A stretch of 64,000 nt of DNA from Oceanicola sp. (lineage in GTDB: Bacteria > Pseudomonadota > Alphaproteobacteria > Rhodobacterales > Rhodobacteraceae), in the NCBI GenBank assembly GCA_022447275.1, contig JAKVBK010000011.1:20962-84961 (forward strand), given 5' to 3'. The first letter of the stretch is position 1. The number at the start of each line of letters is the position of its first letter. Positions 43,915 to 53,463 of the stretch are shown here, piece after piece. The translations under genes and the position numbers were made by a program. A model generated the notes under the pieces. That model was given only the letters and a program-made list of their open reading frames with translations, was not told the DNA's origin and ran no database searches.

Positions 43915-44421
43915 CTATTGCCCATCCTGCCCTGACAGCAGGCGGCGCATCCGCACTGCGGCGAAGCTGATACCGGGCGCCAGCGGAACAGAGATTTCCT
44001 GCGCATCCTCAAATCCCAGTGCCGCGTAGAACGGCACCGCGGTGCGGGTTGACCACGTCTCCATCTCCCGCAGGCCGTGGCGGAGCGCATGGGCAAAGAC
44101 AGTCTTGAGAAGGCTCCGGGCGATGCCGCGACGCAGGTAATCCGGATCCGTGGCAAGATGCCTGACATGGCCCCGCGTTGGTGTTCGACGGTCCGGGCTC
44201 CAGCCCCCTGCAGCCACCACCCTGTCACCATCCTCCACCACAAAATACCGGCCAGAGCGCAACAGCCCCGGCTGTGCCTTGGTGATGAGAGGCAGCGCCA
44301 GAACAAGCATGCTTGGGGGATAGTCGGGCCGCAGCAGGCGCGGATAGCTGCGTGCAAGCAGATCATCAACCTGCCCGATATCGGCCAGCTTGGCCGCTCT
44401 GAGCGTCAACTGATCTTGCAT
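43915..44421 (-). CDS. GNAT family N-acetyltransferase
   Basis: A 168-residue acetyltransferase. The conserved core is VRHLATDPDYLRRGIARSLLKTVFAHA (acetyl-CoA loop) followed by WSTRTAVPFYAALGFE. The N-terminus LTLRAAKLADIGQVDDLL is typical. The substrate is unknown. The ATG at 44421 follows an AGGAGAAAAGG site. It lies downstream of rpmG in the same orientation, but a terminator separates them. Confidence 0.92.
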   Translation of the reverse strand: MQDQLTLRAAKLADIGQVDDLLARSYPRLLRPDYPPSMLVLALPLITKAQPGLLRSGRYFVVEDGDRVVAAGGWSPDRRTPTRGHVRHLATDPDYLRRGIARSLLKTVFAHALRHGLREMETWSTRTAVPFYAALGFEDAQEISVPLAPGISFAAVRMRRLLSGQDGQ

Positions 44422-44459
44422 CAACCTTTTCTCCTCGCTCCCCAAATGGCCCAAACAGC

Positions 44460-44492
44460 AAAAAGCCGCACGACAGAACCTGTCGCGCGGCC
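44460..44492 (-). terminator. Intrinsic terminator after rpmG
   Basis: A 12-bp stem with one mismatch (44465-44476 with 44480-44491), 3-nt loop, followed on the minus strand by TTTTT. It ends transcription of rpmG before the GNAT gene. Confidence 0.8.
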
Positions 44493-44520
44493 TCAATGCT
44501 GCGTGTGTGACGCGGAAGGC

Positions 44521-44688
44521 TTACTTGATTTTGCCTTCCTTGTACTCCACGTGCTTGCGCGCGACGGGGTCGTACTTCCGCACAACCATCTTCTCAGTCA
44601 TGGTGCGTGCGTTTTTCTTGGTCACGTAGAAATGGCCAGTGCCCGCGCTGGAGTTCAGCCGGATCTTGATCGTCGTCGGTTTCGCCAT
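44521..44688 (-). CDS. rpmG: 50S ribosomal protein L33
   Basis: A 55-residue protein beginning [20 protein letters not shown], with [20 protein letters not shown] and ending [13 protein letters not shown]. This is the cysteine-free L33 of Rhodobacterales (no CxxC zinc motif). GGAGAACGACC precedes the ATG. The gene is short and stands alone, with its own terminator; it belongs to the large ribosomal subunit near the E site. Confidence 0.96.
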   Translation of the reverse strand: MAKPTTIKIRLNSSAGTGHFYVTKKNARTMTEKMVVRKYDPVARKHVEYKEGKIK

Positions 44689-44841
44689 GGTCGTTCTCCT
44701 GCGGGTGCGCGGGCGGGTTTTGCCCGGCGCGGATCATATCTTGGAAGCCTGCCTTTTAAGGATGCCCCCGGAGGAGTCAACTGCCCAGTGCACAGTTTCT
44801 TGGCCTTGTTGACACTTCCCACGTCACAGACGGGAAAAGAT

Positions 44842-45260
44842 ATGCGCGGACGGCCTGTAAGCCGGATTCTGTTCCAGGGCTGAAAGCCCCTTCGATGACC
44901 ATTCCTCTGCGCGACCCATTGCTGAGCCGCTCTAGCTGCCAACCCGGACCTGCTGGGGCCAAGACAGCCCCGGCACGCCAAAGCGCACCACGCGATCCCT
45001 ATTCGGCATTGCTCCCGGTGGGGCTTGCCTTGCCATCCCTGTTACCAGGGACGCGGTGGGCTCTTACCCCACCGTTTCACCCTTACCCCGTGCACAGCGG
45101 CGCGGGGCGGTCTGTTTTCTGTGGCGCTCTCCGTCGGATTCGCGCAGGAAACCTGCCCTTCTCCGCCCGGGCGTTACCCGGCACCGTCGTCTTGTGGAGT
45201 CCGGACTTTCCTCCCAGGCAGGGGTTCCTGCCGAAGGCGGCCATCCAGCCATCCGCGCAA
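44842..45260 (-). ncRNA. rnpB: RNase P RNA, type A
   Basis: About 415 nt on minus, catalytic RNA of the tRNA 5'-maturation enzyme. The 5' end has GCGCGGATGGC and the 3' end GCCGTCCGCGC, pairing as helix P1 (45258-45248 with 44854-44844). The universal GAGGAAAGTCCGG motif is near 45220, and ACAGAATCCGGCTTAC near the 3' end is the second half of P4. GCCGGGTAACGCCCGG is present as in alphaproteobacteria. Exact ends are approximate. The 5' end is only about 10 nt from the amidase stop codon. Confidence 0.95.
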
Positions 45261-45268
45261 GCCCGCGC

Positions 45269-45958
45269 TTACGCCCCTGCCCCGCCGGGGTCAACCGGGT
45301 AGCGCGCGGCCAGTGCCGCCATCACGCGGCGATCCTCTGCGTTTTCAGGGCCGGTGGCCCCGGGCCGAAACCGCGCGCGGAACGCGGCCAACACATCCTC
45401 TTCGGCCCCGCGATAGCCGAACGCCTGCGCGCTTTGCTGAAAGGGTGGAACCGTTTGAGCAGGCGGGACAGGCGGGGGCACCTGGGGCCAGATACTCAGC
45501 CCGCCACGCGCAAGCCTGCGCCAATCAAAACGGCGGCCCGGGTCGATCTTGCGGCCCGGTGCCATATCCTGATGCCCGATCACCCGTTCCGGCGGAATGG
45601 CCCAGCGCTGCAGGATGCCCGGCAACAGGCCCTCCAAAGCCACCATCGCCATATGGGAAAACGGGCTGTAGCCATCATTGTCGATCTCGATCCCGATCGA
45701 CCGGGAATTCACATCGCGCACATCGCCCCAGGCTCCAACCCCTGCATGCCAGGCGCGCTGGTCTTCCTGCACAAGCTGCCAGACAGTGCCGCAGCGCCCG
45801 ATCAGATAGTGGGCCGAGACCTCTGCCTCAGCCAGGCACAAGCGCGTCAGCGCACTCTGCGCCGAAGGCATGGCGGTGTAATGCAAAACGATAATGTCAG
45901 GGCGTGCGCCGTCCCGGCGCGGCCCAAAATTGGGCGAGGGCTGCCAAAGGGCGCTCAC
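45269..45958 (-). CDS. N-acetylmuramoyl-L-alanine amidase (Amidase_2)
   Basis: A 229-residue amidase with zinc ligands in IVLHYTAMPS, GHQDMAPGRKIDPG and the HYLIGRCG region. The RAWHAGVGAWGDV loop is typical of AmpD-like enzymes. It cleaves the amide between N-acetylmuramic acid and L-alanine in peptidoglycan turnover products. No signal peptide is visible, suggesting a cytoplasmic AmpD role. It overlaps the lipoprotein gene by ATGA. The rnpB promoter must lie inside its 3' end. Confidence 0.93.
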   Translation of the reverse strand: MSALWQPSPNFGPRRDGARPDIIVLHYTAMPSAQSALTRLCLAEAEVSAHYLIGRCGTVWQLVQEDQRAWHAGVGAWGDVRDVNSRSIGIEIDNDGYSPFSHMAMVALEGLLPGILQRWAIPPERVIGHQDMAPGRKIDPGRRFDWRRLARGGLSIWPQVPPPVPPAQTVPPFQQSAQAFGYRGAEEDVLAAFRARFRPGATGPENAEDRRVMAALAARYPVDPGGAGA

Positions 45959-46725
45959 CCTTCCGGCGCAACCTGGTCAGGCACGTTCGGTTGCGACGCA
46001 CCAAGCCGGTAGGGCCTTGGATCCCATTCGCAAGCAAAACCATCTCCATCAGGATCGAGGCCCCGCCTATCCCGCTCCGGGCCGCCACCTTCAAGGAACG
46101 CTTGCTGGGCCAGATCGGGGGAACTGAAGCGGGCACAGGCCCGCACAGCACGGGACTGGCTGGCCAGACCGCGCCGATAGAGCGATTGCCCGGGCTGGTT
46201 GGTCGTTGAGAGGGCATAGGCCACGATATTGGGGCCCGTGCTGCTGGGCCGCTTGGGCACGGCGGAGGGGGCAATCTCAACGCGCTGCGCGCGCAGGCGT
46301 GCCAAACGCTCGGCATTGCCTTCGATGGTTTCGCGCCCGGACACGGCCGCGAAATCCTGCTCGTCAGAAATCTCGGGATTGTTGGCAGCAATCACGGCCC
46401 CCGTGCCCGTTGTACCGGCAGCCGGCGTCAGGCCAGCCGCGTTCAAGGGGGCGCCAACACTCTGGTTTGTCGGATTGGCAGGGGCGCCGATGCCGGCAGC
46501 CGCGATTTCCGCTGCGGTGGGGGCGCCGGTCTCAGTCGGCGGGGCCACAGTCGTGACGGCGAGTTGGCGCTCCCGTGCCGCGCGTTCCTGGGCGAGGCGC
46601 GCTTGCTCTGCCTGATAGCGGCCATAGTCGCCAAACCCAACGCCCGTTGCGCCACTGTCGGGCACTTGGGGTTGGCAGGCAGCCAACACAAGCGCACAAA
46701 GCCCGGCGGGAATCGCTGTTTTCAT
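45955..46725 (-). CDS. Lipoprotein with C-terminal Excalibur-like calcium motif
   Basis: A 256-residue protein. The signal peptide ends with the lipobox LVLAAC (Cys about 18). A low-complexity Ala/Thr/Gly-rich middle (about 50-120) is followed by a C-terminal DPDGDGFACEWDPRPYR, the Excalibur pattern of extracellular calcium-binding domains. The protein is probably anchored in the outer membrane or periplasm. It overlaps the amidase start, so both may act on the cell wall; function unproven. Confidence 0.88.
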   Translation of the reverse strand: MKTAIPAGLCALVLAACQPQVPDSGATGVGFGDYGRYQAEQARLAQERAARERQLAVTTVAPPTETGAPTAAEIAAAGIGAPANPTNQSVGAPLNAAGLTPAAGTTGTGAVIAANNPEISDEQDFAAVSGRETIEGNAERLARLRAQRVEIAPSAVPKRPSSTGPNIVAYALSTTNQPGQSLYRRGLASQSRAVRACARFSSPDLAQQAFLEGGGPERDRRGLDPDGDGFACEWDPRPYRLGASQPNVPDQVAPEG

Positions 46726-46809
46726 GTCACGGCTCCAGATTGCATGGCGGGTAAGCCCGGGGAAGATATCCCCCGCACCATGCCCCGCACCCATCATCAC
46801 ACAGGTTGC

Positions 46810-48294
46810 TTACCACCACGCCGTCGGTTTGGCCACGAAGCCAGCCGCACTTTCCAGTGCGTAGGCCGTGTTCAGCAGATCGGCCTCCCCCCAAGGCTTG
46901 CCGATCAACTGCAGACCAAGCGGCAGACCTTCGCCGTTCAAGCCCGTGGGCACGGCGATCCCGGGCAGACCCGCGAGGTTCACCGTCACGGTGAACACAT
47001 CGTTGAGATACATTTCTACGGGGTCAGAAACCTCGCGGCCAAGCTCAAACGCAGCAGATGGCGTTGCCGGGGTCAGGATGGCATCCACACCAGCCTCAAA
47101 CACCGTGTCGAAATCCTGCTTGATCAGCGCGCGCACGCGCCGGGCGCGGTTGTAGTAGGCGTCGTAGAAGCCCGCAGACAGCACATAGGTGCCGATCATG
47201 ACGCGGCGCTGCACCTCATCGCCAAAGCCCTCGGCCCGGGTCTTTTCGTACATTTCGGTGATGCCATCCCCTGCGGCGAGGGCCGCACGATGGCCAAAGC
47301 GCACACCGTCATAGCGGGCGAGGTTTGAGGAGGCCTCTGCCGGCGCAATCACGTAATAGGCGGGCAGCGCGTATTTCGTATGCGGCAAGGTGATGTCACG
47401 GATTTCGGCGCCGGCATCGCGCAGCATGGCCGTGCCCTCCGCCCAGAGGGTTTCGATCTCAGCGGGCATACCCTCCATGCGGTATTCTTTTGGAATGCCG
47501 ATGACCTTGCCCCGGATATCTCCGCTCAGGGCGGCTTCGAAATCCGGCACCGGGATATCCGCAGAGGTGCTGTCTTTTGGATCATGGCCGGCCATTGCCT
47601 GCATCATGATCGCCGCGTCGCGCACGGTTTTCGTCATCGGACCCGCCTGATCCAGCGAGGAGGCAAACGCCACAATGCCCCAGCGCGAGCAGCGGCCATA
47701 GGTCGGCTTGAGGCCAACGATACCGGTAAAGGCGGCCGGCTGACGGATCGAGCCCCCCGTATCGGTGCCAGTTGCAGCAAGACACAGATCCGCGGCAACG
47801 GCCGAGGCGGAGCCCCCGGAGGAGCCACCGGGCGCGAGGTCTGCGCTGTCGTTCTGGCGCCGCCACGGATTGACCGCATTGCCGTAAAACGAGGTCTCAT
47901 TGGACGAGCCCATGGCGAATTCGTCCATGTTCAGCTTGCCCAGCATGACAGAGCCCGCATCCCGCAGCTTTTGGGAGACGGTGGATTCGTATTCGGGCTT
48001 GAAACCTTCAAGGATGCGGCTGGCCGCTTGGCTGGGCACACCTTCGGTGCAAAACAGATCCTTGATGCCGAGCGGGATCCCGCACATGGCGGGCGCCTCT
48101 CCGGTCTGGATGCGCGCGTCCGCTTGCGCAGCGCGATCCAGGGCAAGCTCGGGTGTGTTGTGCACGAAAGCGCCCAGCGCCCCCGCCCCTTCGATTGCAG
48201 CCAGACAGGCCTCTGTCAGGGCAACAGAGGTGGTTTCGCCCTTGCGCAGGGCGTCACGGGCATCGGCAATGGTGAGCGTGTTCAGATCAGACAT
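46810..48294 (-). CDS. gatA: Aspartyl/glutamyl-tRNA amidotransferase subunit A
   Basis: A 494-residue amidase. The catalytic Lys is in [11 protein letters not shown], the cis-Ser in [15 protein letters not shown] and the nucleophilic Ser in [14 protein letters not shown]. GatA supplies ammonia from glutamine to convert misacylated Glu-tRNA(Gln) or Asp-tRNA(Asn) with GatB. The length and the C-terminal [17 protein letters not shown] motif are typical. gatC is 12 nt upstream; gatB is absent from this window. Confidence 0.97.
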   Translation of the reverse strand: MSDLNTLTIADARDALRKGETTSVALTEACLAAIEGAGALGAFVHNTPELALDRAAQADARIQTGEAPAMCGIPLGIKDLFCTEGVPSQAASRILEGFKPEYESTVSQKLRDAGSVMLGKLNMDEFAMGSSNETSFYGNAVNPWRRQNDSADLAPGGSSGGSASAVAADLCLAATGTDTGGSIRQPAAFTGIVGLKPTYGRCSRWGIVAFASSLDQAGPMTKTVRDAAIMMQAMAGHDPKDSTSADIPVPDFEAALSGDIRGKVIGIPKEYRMEGMPAEIETLWAEGTAMLRDAGAEIRDITLPHTKYALPAYYVIAPAEASSNLARYDGVRFGHRAALAAGDGITEMYEKTRAEGFGDEVQRRVMIGTYVLSAGFYDAYYNRARRVRALIKQDFDTVFEAGVDAILTPATPSAAFELGREVSDPVEMYLNDVFTVTVNLAGLPGIAVPTGLNGEGLPLGLQLIGKPWGEADLLNTAYALESAAGFVAKPTAWW

Positions 48295-48306
48295 GGCCGG
48301 GCTTCC

Positions 48307-48594
48307 TTATTCGACAACTTTCGGCACCGCGAAAAAGCCTTCGCGGGCATCGGGCGCATTCGACAGAACCTTGTCCTGCTGGTTGCCATCGGTCACGGCA
48401 TCCTCCCGGCGGGGCAGCCGCATCGGGGTGACCGAGACCATCGGTTCGACGCCCTCCACATCGACCTCCTGCAGCTGCTCGATAAAGCCGAGAATTGCAT
48501 TGAATTCCTCAGCCAGAGCAGGAAGGCGATCTTCTTCCACGGCGATGCGGGCCAGCTTGGCCACGCGGCGGGCGGTCTCAGTGTCGATGGACAT
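48307..48594 (-). CDS. gatC: Aspartyl/glutamyl-tRNA amidotransferase subunit C
   Basis: A 95-residue subunit that stabilises GatA and GatB. The family features are RVAKLARIAVEEDRLPALAEEFNAIL and the VSVTPMRLPRREDAV region. The start at 48594 begins MSIDTETARRVAK. The stop is 12 nt before gatA. It is downstream of the ceramidase-family gene by about 37 nt, so they may be cotranscribed. Confidence 0.95.
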   Translation of the reverse strand: MSIDTETARRVAKLARIAVEEDRLPALAEEFNAILGFIEQLQEVDVEGVEPMVSVTPMRLPRREDAVTDGNQQDKVLSNAPDAREGFFAVPKVVE

Positions 48595-48631
48595 GTTACA
48601 GGGGCTCCTGAAGGGGGCGTTGCGCGGGGTG

Positions 48632-49297
48632 TTATGCCAGAGTCTGGGCCCGTGCAAGGCGGTCCCGTCGATAGACTTCGATCATCCAGCCCAACATGAG
48701 GCCATTCAAGCAATGCCACAGCCAATGCGTGCCCATCGGAAGCGCCGTGCACAGCATTTCATCGATCGAACGCACCGTGATCGAAAGACAGAGCAACAGG
48801 CCGCCCAGAACCATGCCACGGGCCGTCTCAGGCAGACGGTTGCGCAACCCGAACCCATAGATGAACAGCAGCAGCGGCACGCTCCAGTAGAAATTGGAGA
48901 TCGACAGGAAAGGCAGCGCACTTAGCAGCGGCGTAATAATGGCCGCGTAGGGGATGAACAGCGCCGTTGCACCAAGCGCCACCCAACGCCCCATGCCCAC
49001 GAACTCTCGGTGCACAACGTATAGATAAAGCAGGATGAACAGGCCAATGGGCACCACATCCGCGAGCATGCCCCAGATCGTGGCATGGGTGTGGAACAGG
49101 TAAGAGCCTGTGCCAATCGCAAAGAGGATTGCACAGAGCGCGAGCGCCAAAGGCATCCCCATCCCCTGGACACGCCGCGCCATCACAAGGGCCGCAATGA
49201 TGAAGGCTAGATTCGTGACTGCATTGATCGGCTCTGCCCAGTAAGAAAAATCCGTCCGCTCGCAATACCCGTCAACCTGCCGCAACAAACCTTCCAT
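48632..49297 (-). CDS. Ceramidase-family membrane protein
   Basis: A 221-residue membrane protein with seven hydrophobic segments. The N-terminal YCER and C-terminal SIDEMLC...GTHWLWHCLNGLM motifs, with FHTHAT between them, place it in the alkaline ceramidase (CREST) family. The His/Asp set is the zinc-binding type. In bacteria the substrate may be a lipid amide other than ceramide. It is upstream of gatC with 37 nt spacing. Confidence 0.9.
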   Translation of the reverse strand: MEGLLRQVDGYCERTDFSYWAEPINAVTNLAFIIAALVMARRVQGMGMPLALALCAILFAIGTGSYLFHTHATIWGMLADVVPIGLFILLYLYVVHREFVGMGRWVALGATALFIPYAAIITPLLSALPFLSISNFYWSVPLLLFIYGFGLRNRLPETARGMVLGGLLLCLSITVRSIDEMLCTALPMGTHWLWHCLNGLMLGWMIEVYRRDRLARAQTLA

Positions 49298-49347
49298 TTA
49301 GCCAATCCCCCGCTACGCTCATGTGAAGCACATATGGGAGGATTAAG

Positions 49348-50040
49348 ATGGAAATCACCTGGCTTGGCCATTCCGGATTTAGAATTGAGATCGACGGACA
49401 GGTTTTGCTGATCGATCCGTGGCTCACGGGCAACCCGATGTTCCCCGAGGCGCGCAAACAAGAAGCCGTGGCAGGGGCAACCCATGTGTTGGTAAGCCAC
49501 GGGCATTTTGATCATGTGGCCGACGTGCTGGAGGTGGCCAAGGCAGCCGACCTGCCCGTTCTTGGCCCCTATGAATTGATCAGCCACTGGGAAAAGACCG
49601 AGGGCATCACGGCCATGGGCTTTAACCGGGGCGGAACCGTGATGGCGGGCGATGTGGCCGTCTCCATGGTGCCTGCCTCCCATTCCTCATCGCTGGCAAC
49701 CGATCATGGTCCGATGTATGCGGGCAGCGAAGTGGGCTTCATGATCAAAGGCGCCGAGCATTGCATCTACTTCTCCGGTGACACGGACATCATGGCCGAC
49801 ATGGACTGGATGGCAGAATACTACCGCCCCGATATCGGCATCCTGTCCGCAGGCGGGCATTTCACCATGGACATGCGCGGCGCCACTTTTGCAGCGAAGA
49901 AGTATTTCGACTTCAAGACCGTCATTCCCTGCCACTACCGCACGTTCCCGCTGTTGGAGCAATCGGCCCAGGAGATGATCGACGGGCTGCCCGGCGTGAA
50001 CGTGATCGAGCCGCAGGTGCTCGAGGCGATCACGCTCTGA
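49348..50040 (+). CDS. UPF0173 family metal-dependent hydrolase
   Basis: A 230-residue metallo-beta-lactamase-fold protein. The metal motif is intact: SHGHFDHVAD (HxHxDH), with SGDTDI and IPCHYRTFP completing the site. The N-terminal WLGHSGFRIEIDG is typical of UPF0173. The substrate is not known. GGGAGGATTAAG precedes the ATG. It stands alone, divergent from the ceramidase-family gene. Confidence 0.93.
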   Translation: MEITWLGHSGFRIEIDGQVLLIDPWLTGNPMFPEARKQEAVAGATHVLVSHGHFDHVADVLEVAKAADLPVLGPYELISHWEKTEGITAMGFNRGGTVMAGDVAVSMVPASHSSSLATDHGPMYAGSEVGFMIKGAEHCIYFSGDTDIMADMDWMAEYYRPDIGILSAGGHFTMDMRGATFAAKKYFDFKTVIPCHYRTFPLLEQSAQEMIDGLPGVNVIEPQVLEAITL

Positions 50041-50097
50041 TCGCGGCTTGGCAGAGGTGAATTGGTGACGCGTTCCAAAGCTCGACGGGCGGAACGC

Positions 50098-50547
50098 TCA
50101 CCGCTTCTTGGCAAAAAAGGCGCGCAACACGGCGCTGCACGCGTCTTCATTGATGCCGGGATACACGTCCGGCCTGTGATGCGCCTGCGGGTGATCAAAC
50201 ACGCGCGCGCCATGCACGGTGCCGCCACTTTTTGGGTCATCGGCGCCGAAATACAGCCGCCGGATGCGGGCGGCGACAATGGCGCCCGCGCACATGGCGC
50301 AGGGCTCCAGCGTGACGTAGAGATCATGCCCCTCGAGACGCTCAGACCCCAGCTTTTCGCAGGCTTCCCGGATTGCCAGCATCTCCGCATGGGCCGAAGG
50401 ATCGCTGCGTTCCCGCGTCCGGTTTCCGGCCTGCGCCAGCACCGACCCATCAGGCGCAACAATCACCGCGCCCACCGGCACCTCGCCCCTTTCGGCGGCG
50501 GCGCGCGCCTCTTGCAAGGCGATTTCCATGTGGCTGCGAAACGTCAT
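50098..50547 (-). CDS. tadA: tRNA adenosine(34) deaminase
   Basis: A 149-residue zinc deaminase that makes inosine in the tRNA-Arg(ACG) anticodon. The catalytic HAEMLA (His and Glu) and PCAMCAGA (two Cys ligands) are intact. It has the TadA length and N-terminus (EIALQEARAAAERGEVPVGAVIV). The ATG at 50547 is the probable start; an internal ATG at 50529 would also fit. It is divergent from the pseudouridine synthase gene by 65 bp. Confidence 0.95.
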   Translation of the reverse strand: MTFRSHMEIALQEARAAAERGEVPVGAVIVAPDGSVLAQAGNRTRERSDPSAHAEMLAIREACEKLGSERLEGHDLYVTLEPCAMCAGAIVAARIRRLYFGADDPKSGGTVHGARVFDHPQAHHRPDVYPGINEDACSAVLRAFFAKKR

Positions 50548-50612
50548 AGGGGCGGTTTGGCTGCTTCAGCGCGGCTTGGCAAGGCGGCTGTCGCAGAGTA
50601 TGGCCCAATGCC

Positions 50613-51491
50613 ATGACACAAAACACACCTCCCAAGGACACAGCCCCCAAAGGCGATCGCATTGCCAAGGTGCTGGCCCGCGCGGGCCTGGCCTCTCGCC
50701 GGGATGCGGAAAAGATGATCCTGGCCGGCCGGGTAAAGGTGAACGGGCAAAAGATTGACAGCCCCGCCCTGAACGTGAGCAGCACAGACAAGATCACCGT
50801 GGATGGGCAGCCCCTGAACGCACCAGACCAGCCCCGCCTGTGGCTGTATCACAAGGCCACAGGGCTGGTGACAACGGCCCGCGATGAAAAGGGCCGCCCC
50901 ACGGTTTTTGACAACCTGCCCGAAGAGATGCCCCGCGTCATGAGCATCGGGCGGCTTGATTTGAATTCTGAAGGGCTTTTGTTGCTCACCAATGACGGCG
51001 GCATCAAGCGCCAGCTTGAACTGCCCTCGACCGGCTGGCTGCGCCGCTATCGCGTGCGCCTCAAAGGCAGCCCCAGCGACGCCGACCTTGAACCCATGCG
51101 ACGCGGCATGAGCGTGGAGGGCGAACGCTTCCAGCCCATGCAAGTCACGCTCGATCGCCAGCAAGGCGCCAATGCTTGGGTCACCATTGCCCTGCGCGAG
51201 GGCAAAAACCGGGAAATCCGGCGCGCCCTCGGCGATTTGGGCTTTGCCGTGAACCGGCTGATCCGCGTCAGCTATGGGCCATTTCAACTGGGCAATCTGA
51301 AAGCTGGCGAGGTGGAAGAAGTCCGCGCGAAAATCCTGCGCGATCAGCTTGGCTTGGACCGCGAGTTCAAACCGATCAGCAAAGGCAAGCCCGGCCCCAC
51401 CACTGCACCGGCCCCAAAGCCTGCCCCAAGGCGTGGCGGGCCGCGCCTGTCGCGCCCGGGCAAGCCGTCTAGCCCTCGCAAGAAAAGCTGA
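50613..51491 (+). CDS. rRNA pseudouridine synthase, RsuA/RluB family
   Basis: A 292-residue enzyme with an N-terminal S4 domain ([20 protein letters not shown], about 12-60). The catalytic motif is GRLDLNSEGLLLLTNDGG, with Asp in the middle. A C-terminal Pro/Arg/Lys-rich tail of about 50 residues looks disordered. RluB acts on 23S position 2605 in E. coli; RsuA or RluE specificity cannot be excluded. The start ATG is divergent from tadA. Confidence 0.93.
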   Translation: MTQNTPPKDTAPKGDRIAKVLARAGLASRRDAEKMILAGRVKVNGQKIDSPALNVSSTDKITVDGQPLNAPDQPRLWLYHKATGLVTTARDEKGRPTVFDNLPEEMPRVMSIGRLDLNSEGLLLLTNDGGIKRQLELPSTGWLRRYRVRLKGSPSDADLEPMRRGMSVEGERFQPMQVTLDRQQGANAWVTIALREGKNREIRRALGDLGFAVNRLIRVSYGPFQLGNLKAGEVEEVRAKILRDQLGLDREFKPISKGKPGPTTAPAPKPAPRRGGPRLSRPGKPSSPRKKS

Positions 51492-51548
51492 ACGCCCCTA
51501 GAAAGAGCGTGCGCTGTACGGCAACGAAATTGGCGGGCGCGGGTGGGC

Positions 51549-52229
51549 TTACCACTCCAGCGGTGCGCGATCGCGAAAAAACCCACCTGTGGGCCCGTCC
51601 TCAGGCAGGCTGGCCAACCACAGGGCCGTGTCTGCCGCCTGCTGCGGCTCTCTTGGCGCCTGCGCTCCGCCCATGCGGGTGCGCACCCAACCGGGACACA
51701 TGGCATTCACCCGAACCGGTGCCCCCAGTTCGCGCGCCCAGGCCACAGTCATGGCATTGAGCGCGGCTTTCGCGATGCCATAGCCATTTGGCCCGTTCAG
51801 ACCATGGGCAAAACTGCCCCAATCAGAAGAGATGTTGACGATCCGGCCCCAGCCCCGTGCCACCATTGCGGGGCCAAAGGCGCGCGTCAGCAGAAACGGC
51901 GCATGGGCCATCACCGCCATGCACTGGAAATATCCCTCGGGCGCTTCTGACAATTTGCCCGCAGGCAGCACGCCGGCGTTGTTGACAAGAATGTCAAAGC
52001 CCGGCCCCTCCAACAGGGGCGTCAGCGAGGCGGGGTCTTCCAGATCACCAACGGCAAGATGTGCCCCAAGCGCCTGAGCGGCCATGTCACCCTGCGTGGC
52101 GTCCCGCGCGAGGATCGTCACTTCGGCTCCCAGCGCGATGAGCCCGTCTGCAATCTCCAGACCGATGCCCCGATTGCCACCGGTCACAAGGGCGGTGCGG
52201 CCCTTCAGGGAAGGCAGGCCCTCTGACAT
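51549..52229 (-). CDS. SDR family oxidoreductase
   Basis: A 226-residue short-chain dehydrogenase. Cofactor motif TGGNRGIG at 16-23, NNAG near 85, and the catalytic YGIAK with the preceding NISSDWGSF. The substrate is unknown. Its ATG overlaps the mraY stop (TGATG), so it is translated with the dcw operon, which is unusual because SDRs are not normally part of this cluster. Confidence 0.92.
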   Translation of the reverse strand: MSEGLPSLKGRTALVTGGNRGIGLEIADGLIALGAEVTILARDATQGDMAAQALGAHLAVGDLEDPASLTPLLEGPGFDILVNNAGVLPAGKLSEAPEGYFQCMAVMAHAPFLLTRAFGPAMVARGWGRIVNISSDWGSFAHGLNGPNGYGIAKAALNAMTVAWARELGAPVRVNAMCPGWVRTRMGGAQAPREPQQAADTALWLASLPEDGPTGGFFRDRAPLEW

Positions 52230-53311
52230 CAGCGAACTTTCAGCGTGGCCAACCCAATCAACGCCAGGATCAGGGAGATGATCCAGAAACGGATCACGAT
52301 CTGTGGCTCTGCCCAGCCGCGCTTTTCAAAGTGGTGGTGGATAGGCGCCATCAGGAAAACGCGCTTTCCCGTTGCCTTGAAATACCCCACCTGGATGATC
52401 ACCGACAGCGCCTCGACAACGAAGATCCCGCCAACAATCGCCAGCACGATTTCGTGTTTCGTCACCACGGCGATCGCACCAAGCGCACCGCCCAGTGCCA
52501 AAGAGCCCGTATCCCCCATGAACACGGCCGCCGGAGGCGCATTGTACCACAGGAACCCCAGCCCGCCGCCGATCAGGCCCGCCGTGAAGATCAGCAACTC
52601 TCCGGAACCCGCCACGTAATGCACGTCAAGATATTCCGTGAAGTCGGTCCGGCCCACGGCATAGGCAATCACACCCAGCGTGCCCGCAGCGATCATCACT
52701 GGCATGATCGCCAACCCGTCCAGACCATCTGTCAGGTTCACGGCATTTGCCGAGCCGACAATCACGATCATCGCAAAGGGCACGAACAGGATGCCCATAT
52801 CGATCAGCACGTCCTTGAGAACGGGCACCGCCAGATAGCCCGACAGGCCGTCAGGATGGCACCAAACCGCCGCAATCGAAGCAATCGCGGCAATAATGAA
52901 CCCAAGACCAAGCCGAACCCGCCCCGAGACCCCGTCGCTCGAATGGCGCGACACCTTGGAATAGTCATCCGCAAAGCCGATCATGCCGAAGCTGACCGTG
53001 ACCAACAGCACGATCCAGACATAGGGATTGTCGAGCCGTGCCCAGAGCAGCGTTGAAACGGTCAGAGCGCCAAGGATCAGCACGCCGCCCATTGTTGGCG
53101 TCCCGGCTTTGGCGAAATGGCCCTCGGGCCCGTCCTCCCGAATTGGCTGGCCTTTGCCCTGCTTGCGGCGCAACAGATCGATCAGCGGGCGTCCGAAGAG
53201 GAAACCGAAGATCAGCGCGGTGAAAAACGCGCCCCCAGCCCGAAACGTGATGTAGCGAAACAGGTTGAAGAAATCGCCCCCGTCCGACAGTGCAGAAAGC
53301 CAATAGAGCAC
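52229..53311 (-). CDS. mraY: Phospho-N-acetylmuramoyl-pentapeptide transferase
   Basis: A 360-residue membrane enzyme that makes lipid I. Motifs are [19 protein letters not shown] (catalytic Asp pair), [10 protein letters not shown] and [12 protein letters not shown], and the HHH motif in [12 protein letters not shown]. Ten membrane helices. The start is GTG at 53311, with GAGGAG upstream; the family N-terminus [17 protein letters not shown] begins there. It is preceded by murF with a 152-bp gap. Confidence 0.97.
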   Translation of the reverse strand: MLYWLSALSDGGDFFNLFRYITFRAGGAFFTALIFGFLFGRPLIDLLRRKQGKGQPIREDGPEGHFAKAGTPTMGGVLILGALTVSTLLWARLDNPYVWIVLLVTVSFGMIGFADDYSKVSRHSSDGVSGRVRLGLGFIIAAIASIAAVWCHPDGLSGYLAVPVLKDVLIDMGILFVPFAMIVIVGSANAVNLTDGLDGLAIMPVMIAAGTLGVIAYAVGRTDFTEYLDVHYVAGSGELLIFTAGLIGGGLGFLWYNAPPAAVFMGDTGSLALGGALGAIAVVTKHEIVLAIVGGIFVVEALSVIIQVGYFKATGKRVFLMAPIHHHFEKRGWAEPQIVIRFWIISLILALIGLATLKVR

Positions 53312-53463
53312 GGTTTCATCTCCTCGTCGGGCCCGGCTGGGCCGCTCAGCGTATGACCAGCCCTTGGGCTGGGAATGGTGATCGGCGCAAGGCCGGATTT
53401 CCGGGCAGATCGCCCCCCGTATCAGGCAGACAAGCTGCCCGGCCATAGATCATTACGGCCGCG

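Noticed and set aside
47380..48699. 439-codon plus frame opposite gatA and gatC
   Set aside because: Antisense to two well-conserved genes; composition typical of codon-bias shadow.
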